The notes beneath the pieces are model-generated. The model saw only the letters and a program-made list of their open reading frames with translations, had not been told where the DNA came from and did not search any database. A stretch of DNA of 5,041 bases from Parafilimonas sp. (lineage in GTDB: Bacteria; Bacteroidota; Bacteroidia; Chitinophagales; Chitinophagaceae). The position numbers and the translations under genes were made by a program. The stretch lies in the NCBI GenBank assembly GCA_025927795.1, contig JAICKT010000337.1, forward strand, positions 1 to 5,041. The letters are read 5' to 3'. Each line of letters starts with the position of its first letter. The first letter of the stretch is position 1. This document shows positions 1 through 5,041 of this stretch, in pieces.

Positions 1-1041
1 AGTGCAGGAAACTTTTTTGCAGGTGGCGATTTTACACCATTTGGTTATTATGGCTTAACAAGAGTAACGAATAAATTGTTCAGAATTGATACTATAAACG
101 GTTATCAACAACTTATCAGTACTATAATACCGAATACAGGAACTTGGGCAGGGCTTGCATGGGATCCTAATGGCGAACAACTTTATGCAATGTCATCCTT
201 CGGTACACAATCAGAATTATATAAAATTGATCTCGTTACAAGCAGCGCACAATTTGTGGCAACTATTCCTGTTTATTATCTCATTTGGATTGCTATTGAT
301 AATAATGGAAAAATGTATGCATTATCAAATAACGATAGGCACATATATACAATAAACAATCAAACAGGTGCTGCAACTGCATTGCCTAATGTATCTGATG
401 CAGGATTTAATTATGCGCAGGATGCTGATTTTGATCCACTAACAAACACTTTATATTTAAGTGCTTTTACTGCAAGGCAAAATAATATTGGTGATCTTCG
501 CACAGCAAATACTACAACAGGTACAGTAAATACTGTAGGTACTATTGGTGCAACGCCATACAATGAAATGGATGCAACAGCAATTGCAGGTTACACGTAT
601 AAATATACATGGTCACCTTCAACAGGATTATCTGATGTTCATGATGCAAATCCTTTTGCAAATCCTGCTGCTACTACTACTTATAAAGTAACGGTTAAAG
701 ATTTATGCGGCAAACAAGCTACTGCGAAAATTAAAGTAATCGTTAATAGCTGCATTGGTAAAGAATTTGATTTTGCTGATGATGCTACAACATCAGCATT
801 ATCTTCATATTCAATATTTCCCAACCCTGCAAAAAACAGTGTTACCATCACATTGCCTGCAAGCGCAAAATCATCTGTTATTACAGTGTATGATATAAAT
901 GGAAAAATAGTTTTGCGCAAAAACTTAAACAGCAACAACACTTCAGAACAAATAAATATAAGTGGTTTTGCAGCCGGAATTTATCGTGTAGTTTGGCAAC
1001 AGGAAAATAAGCAATACGTATGGAAATTGGTAAAGCAATAG
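1..1041 (+). CDS. T9SS type A sorting domain-containing secreted protein, 5' partial
   Basis: The reading frame is open from the first base, so the N-terminus and signal peptide lie outside the window; 346 residues are visible, ending at TAG. TTG at 76 is in frame but internal. Residues about 20-195 hold repeated units pairing a strand such as LFRIDTINGY, LYKIDLVT or IYTINNQTG with a strand such as LAWDPNGEQLYAM, IAIDNNGKMYAL or ADFDPLTNTLYLS, which looks like beta-propeller blades. Residues about 198-248 form a PKD/Ig-like module of a type common in this phylum (YTWSPSTGLSD, then ANP, then TTTYKVTVKD, then CGK). Residues about 269-346 are a type A T9SS sorting domain: SIFPNPAKNSVTI, VYDINGKIV, INISGFAAGIYRV and a terminal VWKLVKQ. 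Family knowledge implies Sec export, then T9SS passage across the outer membrane with removal of the tail, leaving a secreted or surface-attached product. No catalytic motif is visible, so the specific function is unknown. Confidence 0.88.
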   Translation, partial: SAGNFFAGGDFTPFGYYGLTRVTNKLFRIDTINGYQQLISTIIPNTGTWAGLAWDPNGEQLYAMSSFGTQSELYKIDLVTSSAQFVATIPVYYLIWIAIDNNGKMYALSNNDRHIYTINNQTGAATALPNVSDAGFNYAQDADFDPLTNTLYLSAFTARQNNIGDLRTANTTTGTVNTVGTIGATPYNEMDATAIAGYTYKYTWSPSTGLSDVHDANPFANPAATTTYKVTVKDLCGKQATAKIKVIVNSCIGKEFDFADDATTSALSSYSIFPNPAKNSVTITLPASAKSSVITVYDINGKIVLRKNLNSNNTSEQINISGFAAGIYRVVWQQENKQYVWKLVKQ

Positions 1042-1064
1042 AATAGTAATTTTGTTTGATGAAT

Positions 1065-1090
1065 AAAGGAGCAGAGAAATTTGCTCCTTT
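1065..1090. terminator. Bidirectional intrinsic terminator between convergent genes
   Basis: A perfect 9-bp inverted repeat (AAAGGAGCA at 1065-1073, TGCTCCTTT at 1082-1090) extends inward by a G-U and an A-U pair to close a GAAA tetraloop at 1076-1079. The + strand continues with T-rich sequence (TTTTAATTT); the A run at the other arm gives a T run when read on the - strand. It lies 24 nt after the T9SS gene's stop and 4 nt beyond the CLC gene's stop, so it can end transcription from both sides. Confidence 0.85.
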
Positions 1091-1094
1091 TAAT

Positions 1095-2480
1095 TTATAT
1101 AGCTTCGGCTAATTGTTTTTGTTGCAATGTTTCTTCTTCCTCTTTATTTATATCATGAATGTATTGCACTTTAAGATGATCGTATAAAGAATGTTTATCA
1201 ACAATCATTGATACAATACTGGCGATCATACCTGCAAGCATTAAATGAAAAATAACATTATGCCTGTCCGTCATTTCAAGTACGAGTATAGCCGAAGTAA
1301 AAGGTGTGCGTGTAATACCTGTAAGAAAGCCTACCATTCCGCAAAGAATTATTACATTACTGTTTACTGCTGAAAGATGAAACCATCCTGCCATTGCAGA
1401 ACCAACACTTGCACCCGCACTTAATGCAGGCGCAAATACGCCACCTGCTGTGCCTGTAGTAAATGATAATATTGAACCTCCCATGCGCGCAAGCGGAAAA
1501 TACCATGGTGAATATTTTTGCGCGGTAAATAATGTACCTGTCATTAATTCTTTGCCCGAGTTTAATACAACATCGCCTAAAAAAAATGCAGCAAGTGCAA
1601 TTACCAAAGCACAACAAACAACGTAAATAAAATGATGAGATAATTTTTTAAAGCTGCTCTTCCATTTAACAATCATCAGCATCCATTTACCAGTAAAGCT
1701 TCCACATAAACCTGCGAGAACGGCAACTAAAATCACACAAAAAAATACTGATGCAGAAGGATTATTTATTGCAGGATAACCAACATAAAGATATGGACCC
1801 AATAAACCCTGTGCGGTTAAACCGGCTATAATAACGGCTGTAAATAATGCAGTCTTAAAATAACTGATATGTGTTTTGGTAAGTTCTTCAACCGCAAAAA
1901 CAATTCCGCCAAGTGGTGTATTAAATGCAGCCGCAAGTCCCGCAGCTGCACCTGTCATTATCATGTTGCGCTTTGAAATTTTTGGCCACCATTCGGGTAG
2001 CCATAAATTTATTTTTCTGAATACAGAACCGGCAATTTGAATAATCGGGCCTTCTTTGCCAATAATACCGCCGCCAATTGCCATAATACAACTCGATATA
2101 ATTTTTGCTATGATGATGCGAATACTTAAAAGCTTATCAACTTTATGATTTTGTTTTGGATTGGCAAACTCAATGGAAGCCATTACTTGCGGAATGCCAC
2201 TGCCTTTCGCGTACGGTGATAATTTTATAATAATTATCCATGCAATTACAAAACATACAGGCGCAGTAATAAATATTGCCCAGTTTGTATGATGAAAAAC
2301 AGATAACGATAATTGTTCTGCAAGAGAAAAAATCTTTGAATAAAAAACTGCAATTAACCCTGCAATTAAAGAAGCTATCCAAAAAGGAATTGCCTGTAAT
2401 AAGTTTTGTTTAAGACGTTCGTTGCGTATCCTGTCAAAATATTTTTTCCCATTTTCACGAATAATTTTAAATATCTGCAT
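1095..2480 (-). CDS. CLC-family chloride channel / probable H+/Cl- antiporter
   Basis: A complete 461-residue integral membrane protein of the voltage-gated chloride channel family, expected in the inner membrane. The family's anion-pathway signatures are present in order: GSGIP at 93-97 (central Ser94), GKEGP at 141-145 (gating Glu143), GGVFAP at 346-351, and a tyrosine in HSLYDHL (Tyr433) matching Tyr445 of E. coli ClcA. The segment AAAGLAAAFNTPLGG...VEEL (178-200) ends in Glu199, which aligns by eye with the intracellular proton glutamate Glu203 of ClcA. With both glutamates present, proton-coupled exchange is more likely than a passive channel; Ser94 favours chloride over nitrate. There are roughly ten or more hydrophobic segments across 30-430. 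The protein stops about 30 residues after Tyr433, so it has no cytoplasmic CBS domains. ATG at 2480 is the only plausible start: an in-frame stop lies upstream at 2523-2525 with no other start codon between. No Shine-Dalgarno is visible. The gene faces away from the kinase and appears monocistronic. Confidence 0.95.
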   Translation of the reverse strand: MQIFKIIRENGKKYFDRIRNERLKQNLLQAIPFWIASLIAGLIAVFYSKIFSLAEQLSLSVFHHTNWAIFITAPVCFVIAWIIIIKLSPYAKGSGIPQVMASIEFANPKQNHKVDKLLSIRIIIAKIISSCIMAIGGGIIGKEGPIIQIAGSVFRKINLWLPEWWPKISKRNMIMTGAAAGLAAAFNTPLGGIVFAVEELTKTHISYFKTALFTAVIIAGLTAQGLLGPYLYVGYPAINNPSASVFFCVILVAVLAGLCGSFTGKWMLMIVKWKSSFKKLSHHFIYVVCCALVIALAAFFLGDVVLNSGKELMTGTLFTAQKYSPWYFPLARMGGSILSFTTGTAGGVFAPALSAGASVGSAMAGWFHLSAVNSNVIILCGMVGFLTGITRTPFTSAILVLEMTDRHNVIFHLMLAGMIASIVSMIVDKHSLYDHLKVQYIHDINKEEEETLQQKQLAEAI

Positions 2481-2502
2481 TAAATTTTTATTGTGAAGCG
2501 TG

Positions 2503-2510
2503 CAAAGATA
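2503..2510 (-). promoter_or_regulatory. Bacteroidota-type -7 promoter element for the CLC gene
   Basis: On the - strand the sequence reads TATCTTTG followed by CAC, an exact match to the Bacteroidota sigma-ABfr -7 consensus TAnnTTTG. It ends 22 nt before the CLC start codon, predicting a leader of roughly 15-20 nt. The expected -33 TTG is not at normal spacing: the nearest upstream TTG is only 13 nt away, so that element is weak or missing. The leader is A/T-rich (AATAAAAATTTA before ATG) with no Shine-Dalgarno, as is usual in this phylum. Confidence 0.65.
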
Positions 2511-2518
2511 ATATCCGA

Positions 2519-2572
2519 TTAATCAAGCTTTTTAAATAATAAATATCTATCCTGTTTTATCAGATTGATTAA
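2519..2572. repeat. 8-bp inverted repeat in the divergent intergenic region
   Basis: TTAATCAA at 2519-2526 and its exact reverse complement TTGATTAA at 2565-2572 are about 46 nt apart centre to centre. The left arm also overlaps a perfect 8-bp palindrome, GATTAATC (2517-2524), just upstream of the CLC -7 element. The pair could be a split operator or looping site shared by the two divergent genes. Short A/T-rich arms also arise readily by chance, so only the sequence symmetry is certain. Confidence 0.3.
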
Positions 2573-2603
2573 CTGTAATTTTATTTTAAAAGTTTTAAAC
2601 CTC

Positions 2604-2611
2604 TACATTAG
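2604..2611 (+). promoter_or_regulatory. Weak candidate -7 element for the ROK kinase gene
   Basis: TACATTAG differs from the TAnnTTTG consensus at one base and lies 32 nt before the kinase start codon, a sensible position. No TTG is found 17-23 nt upstream, and the surroundings are very A/T-rich, so a chance match is quite possible. It is the best candidate I could find in the 163-nt intergenic region on this strand. Confidence 0.25.
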
Positions 2612-2643
2612 CATAAAAAAAATTCTTATCATTCAACATTATT

Positions 2644-3495
2644 ATGGAATCAGAAAAAATTATAGGAATTGATCTTGGTGCAACTAATATTCGCGGAGCT
2701 GTTATATCAGGCAATGAAATTTCAGAAATAAAATCGCAACGAATAAAAAGCAATGGAACCGAAGAAGAAGTTTTAGAAGATGTTTTTTCTTTAATTGATA
2801 AATTAAAAGAAGAAAGCACAACTGCGATTGGTATTGGTGTACCCAGTGTTGTTGATACCGAAGAAGGCATTGTGTATGATGTGGTATATATTCCTTCGTG
2901 GAAAGAAGTTCATTTGAAAAAAATATTGGAAGAGCGTTATAAAATTCCTGTGTTCGTAAATAACGATGCAAACTGTTTCGCACTTGGTGAATATTATTTT
3001 GGAAAAGGGAAAGGTTATAATTCGGTAATTGGATTGGCAATTGGAACAGGTGTGGGCGCTGGTGTTATTATCAATAATAAATTATATGAAGGTGCAAATT
3101 GTGGCGCCGGTGAATTTGGTATATGCGATTATCTTGATAAAGTTTATGAATATTATTGCAGTGGTTCATTTTTTAAAAATGTTTATAATCTCGATGGAGA
3201 AAAAGTTTTTATACAGGCAAAAGAAGGCGATGAAATTGCTTTAAAATTATATGCCGAAATGGGTATTCATCTCGGTAATGCAATTAAATTAATCCTATAT
3301 ACTTACGATCCGCAATTAATTATTCTTGGTGGCTCTGTTGCAAATGCTTATCAATTTTATAAAGAAACAATGTGGCAGCAAATTAAAACATGTGTATTTA
3401 CAAAAATAGCAGAACGTATTAAAATTGAAATTTCAGAATTAAAAAACAGCGGTATTCTTGGCGCTGCATCTTTATACTATAATCAATTAGTTTAG
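2644..3495 (+). CDS. ROK-family sugar kinase (glucokinase-like), zinc-less variant
   Basis: A complete 283-residue cytoplasmic protein of the ROK family (ASKHA fold), slightly shorter than the usual 300-320. It probably phosphorylates a hexose such as glucose, or an amino sugar, with ATP. Visible motifs: phosphate-binding IGIDLGATNIRGAV (7-20), the GIGVPSVVD strand (63-71), VNNDANCFALGE (105-116) with catalytic base Asp108, the AIGTGVGAGVI loop (132-142), GAGEFG (154-159) with sugar-contacting Glu157, and LIILGGSVA (225-233), the adenosine-side motif. The usual His after GExG is Ile160, and the cysteine cluster CxCGxxGC is absent. The segment YEYYCSG (168-174) lines up with the ExYASG that normally follows that cluster and keeps its Glu (169). 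ATG at 2644 is the first start after an in-frame stop at 2614-2616; no Shine-Dalgarno is present. Neighbours are divergent (CLC) and convergent (mutase), so it is probably transcribed alone. The substrate cannot be fixed from sequence, so no symbol is given. Confidence 0.92.
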   Translation: MESEKIIGIDLGATNIRGAVISGNEISEIKSQRIKSNGTEEEVLEDVFSLIDKLKEESTTAIGIGVPSVVDTEEGIVYDVVYIPSWKEVHLKKILEERYKIPVFVNNDANCFALGEYYFGKGKGYNSVIGLAIGTGVGAGVIINNKLYEGANCGAGEFGICDYLDKVYEYYCSGSFFKNVYNLDGEKVFIQAKEGDEIALKLYAEMGIHLGNAIKLILYTYDPQLIILGGSVANAYQFYKETMWQQIKTCVFTKIAERIKIEISELKNSGILGAASLYYNQLV

Positions 3496-3527
3496 CTTGT
3501 GTTAAAGCAACAAACAAGCGTTTAACA
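3495..3527 (+). terminator. Interleaved inverted repeats at the kinase stop codon; possible weak terminator
   Basis: Two stems overlap here. GCTTGT (3495-3500) pairs with ACAAGC (3514-3519), and TGTTAAA (3500-3506) pairs with TTTAACA (3521-3527). The arms alternate, so the hairpins are mutually exclusive or could form a pseudoknot-like fold. No T tract follows, so this is not a canonical intrinsic terminator, though its place directly at the kinase stop suggests a role at the mRNA 3' end. Confidence 0.3.
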
Positions 3528-3542
3528 TCAATTTATAAAATG

Positions 3543-3564
3543 CTGATTAAATTAAATTGATCAG
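3543..3564. terminator. Weak A/T-rich hairpin in the convergent gap
   Basis: CTGAT (3543-3547) pairs with ATCAG (3560-3564), and one G-U plus two A-U pairs extend the stem inward around an A/T loop. It lies between convergent genes, where a terminator is expected, but the stem is short and poor in G+C and no T run follows on the + strand. The rest of the 3496-3719 gap shows no convincing gene. Confidence 0.2.
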
Positions 3565-3705
3565 AAGTAATCTATTATTCATAACAATTTAAAATGATTT
3601 TTATGAAAACGATTTTACTTACAATCAAAGAATTTTTCAGTATTAAGAATGGTTATGTTTTATTATACAGTAACCTGTAATTTGTTTGATTGCTCAACGA
3701 AAATT

Positions 3706-3719
3706 AAAGAAGCTTCTTT
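3706..3719 (-). terminator. Perfect 14-bp palindrome directly after the mutase stop
   Basis: AAAGAAGCTTCTTT is perfectly self-complementary and abuts the mutase stop codon (TAA, complement of 3720-3722). As - strand RNA it could form a 5-bp stem with an AGCU loop, followed by a U-rich stretch (AATTTT). This resembles a weak intrinsic terminator for the mutase gene; the stem is short, so confidence is low. Confidence 0.35.
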
Positions 3720-5041
3720 TTAAATGCATTCCTTTATATCCTGCATCAATCTGCGCGCAATATTATTTGCAGTTGTTTCAAAATTACTTTCCGCATAAAT
3801 ACGAATAATCGGTTCTGTATTACTAGTTCGTAAATGCACCCAATCATTATCAAATTCTATTTTTAAACCATCTTCTGTATTAACAGGATTGTTTTTGTAT
3901 TTGCGCTGAATATTTGAAAATATTTGGTTTACATCAACATTCTTACCTAATTCAATTTTATTCTTGCTGATGAAATAATCAGGATACTGTCTTCTTAACT
4001 GGCAAACAGTTTTTCCGTTATGCGCAAGATGTGTTAAAAACAATGCAATGCCAATCAGCGCATCACGTCCATAATGCAAGTCAGGCACAATTATTCCACC
4101 ATTTCCTTCACCACCAATTACAGCATTTACGGCTTTCATTTTTTCAACAACATTTATTTCTCCAACCGCGCTTGAATAATATTTGCCACCATTCTTTTCT
4201 GTAATATCTTTTAATGCCCGGGTTGAAGAAAGATTGCTTACGGTATTTCCTTTTTTATGCTGCAGTACATAATCAGCCACTGCAACCAACGTATATTCTT
4301 CGCCAAACATGCTTCCATCTTCACCAACAAAACACAACCTGTCAACATCAGGATCAACAGCAATTCCCAAATGCGCCTGTTGCTTTACAACTTCATTACT
4401 TAGCTGCGTTAAATTTTGCGGCAATGGCTCAGGATTATGCGCAAACCTTCCATTCACTTCATCATTTAAAACAATTATGTCTTTTATGCCTAATGCTTTT
4501 AATAAAGCAGGAACCGCAATTGCGCCGGTGCTGTTTATTCCATCTATAACAATTTTAAATTTTTTCTTTTTTATAAGCGATGCATCAACAAGATTATATT
4601 GAACGATAGCTTCTATATGCTTATCAAGTGCTGCTGTATCTGTTGTAATATTTCCTAATTTTTCAACGGAAGAAAAATTAAAATTATCCGCATCTGCAAT
4701 ATCAAGCAACTGCTTCCCATCTTCAGCATTTAAAAATTCTCCCTTATTATTCAGCAGTTTTAAGGCATTCCATTCAGTTGGGTTATGGCTTGCCGTAATA
4801 ATGATGCCGCCATCAGCATTGTGCTGCAATACGGCAAACTCTACAGTTGGTGTTGTGCTTAAATTAAGATCAATTACATTTATTCCGCAGCTTATTAATG
4901 TGTTTATTACAAGCTGCATTACAAAAGCTCCGCTTATGCGTGCATCACGCCCAACAACAACATTATAATTTGCTTTTTTGTTTTGATTTTTGAGCCAGCT
5001 TGCGTAAGCTGATGTAAATTTTACAATGTCAACAGGGCTTA
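3720..5041 (-). CDS. glmM: Phosphoglucosamine mutase-type phosphohexomutase (GlmM-like), 5' partial
   Basis: This alpha-D-phosphohexomutase probably interconverts glucosamine-6-phosphate and glucosamine-1-phosphate on the way to UDP-GlcNAc for peptidoglycan and lipopolysaccharide. The frame stays open to the right edge, giving 439 visible residues. The first are SPVDIVKF, which in relatives lies some 20-30 residues after the true start, so the ATG at 4919 is internal. In visible numbering: VVVGRDARISG at 27-37 (domain 1), the phosphoserine loop TASHNP at 82-87 with catalytic Ser84, metal-binding DPDVDR at 229-234 followed by GEDGSMFGEEYTLVA, the VGEINVVEKM strand at 292-301, the sugar-specificity loop GGEGNGG at 309-315, and the domain 4 phosphate loop RTSNTEP at 404-410. 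All four domains are thus represented and the active site looks intact. DPDVDR and GEGNGG resemble the archaeal/Bacteroidota GlmM type rather than E. coli GlmM (DGDGDR). Phosphomannomutase or phosphoglucomutase activity cannot be excluded. The gene converges on the ROK kinase. Confidence 0.87.
   Translation of the reverse strand, partial: SPVDIVKFTSAYASWLKNQNKKANYNVVVGRDARISGAFVMQLVINTLISCGINVIDLNLSTTPTVEFAVLQHNADGGIIITASHNPTEWNALKLLNNKGEFLNAEDGKQLLDIADADNFNFSSVEKLGNITTDTAALDKHIEAIVQYNLVDASLIKKKKFKIVIDGINSTGAIAVPALLKALGIKDIIVLNDEVNGRFAHNPEPLPQNLTQLSNEVVKQQAHLGIAVDPDVDRLCFVGEDGSMFGEEYTLVAVADYVLQHKKGNTVSNLSSTRALKDITEKNGGKYYSSAVGEINVVEKMKAVNAVIGGEGNGGIIVPDLHYGRDALIGIALFLTHLAHNGKTVCQLRRQYPDYFISKNKIELGKNVDVNQIFSNIQRKYKNNPVNTEDGLKIEFDNDWVHLRTSNTEPIIRIYAESNFETTANNIARRLMQDIKECI

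Noticed and set aside
76..78. TTG at 76 as the start of the T9SS protein
   Set aside because: The frame is open back to base 1 with coherent protein sequence, no promoter or signal peptide follows the TTG, and a T9SS cargo must begin with a signal peptide.
155..941. Short open frames overlapping the T9SS protein gene
   Set aside because: The main frame contains all the recognisable domains; the others have no start context and no recognisable content.
1357..2382. Alternative-frame open reading frames within the CLC gene
   Set aside because: Their translations are rich in Cys, Phe and Ile with no motif, while the main frame carries every CLC signature.
2595..3244. Overlapping open frames inside the kinase gene on both strands
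   Set aside because: They lie within or across a well-supported ROK kinase, have skewed composition and match no family; they are by-products of the coding sequence.
3496..3719. Possible small RNA, tRNA or CRISPR in the convergent gap
   Set aside because: There is no cloverleaf, no regularly spaced repeats and no good promoter; only weak A/T-rich hairpins are visible.
4214..4602. Two + strand open frames opposite the mutase gene
   Set aside because: They are antisense to the conserved mutase metal-binding and linker regions, and their His/Gln/Leu- or Ser/Phe-rich translations resemble no protein.
4917..4919. ATG at 4919 as the start of the phosphohexomutase
   Set aside because: The frame continues upstream without a stop to the right edge, and the extra 40 residues include the conserved VVVGRDARISG strand of domain 1, so this Met is internal.

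Overview
The window looks like ordinary chromosome from an AT-rich member of the Bacteroidota, probably a Chitinophagaceae/Sphingobacteriia-type organism. Three things suggest this. The first protein ends in a type IX secretion (T9SS) type A sorting domain, which is confined to this phylum. The best promoter match is the Bacteroidota -7 element TAnnTTTG. Start codons lack Shine-Dalgarno sequences and have A/T-rich leaders instead. The placement below phylum level is inference.

There are four protein genes, two of them cut by the window edges. From left to right: (1) 1-1041 (+) is the C-terminal part of a secreted protein with a propeller-like repeat region, a PKD/Ig-like domain and a T9SS sorting tail. 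(2) 1095-2480 (-) is a complete CLC-family chloride channel/antiporter that converges on gene 1; a strong bidirectional hairpin terminator lies in the 53-nt gap. (3) 2644-3495 (+) is a complete ROK-family sugar kinase, divergent from the CLC gene across a 163-nt intergenic region. That region holds a convincing CLC promoter, a weak candidate kinase promoter and an 8-bp inverted repeat. (4) 3720-5041 (-) is a phosphohexomutase of the phosphoglucosamine mutase (GlmM) type. It converges on the kinase across a 224-nt gap that contains only weak hairpins and a doubtful 28-codon frame; its 5' end lies beyond the right edge.

No two adjacent genes share a strand, so there is no operon here. The kinase (hexose to hexose-6-phosphate) and the mutase (moving phosphate between C6 and C1 of a hexose or hexosamine) both act in sugar-phosphate metabolism and could feed cell-envelope precursor synthesis. 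Their convergent arrangement argues against co-transcription. The CLC transporter and the T9SS cargo protein have no evident functional link to them.

I found no tRNA, rRNA, CRISPR array, insertion sequence, phage gene or defence system. I do not see a previously undescribed multi-gene system. The most interesting points are modest: a ROK kinase that has lost its whole zinc-binding site but keeps its sugar-binding glutamates, interleaved inverted repeats at that gene's stop codon, and a possible shared operator between the divergent genes.
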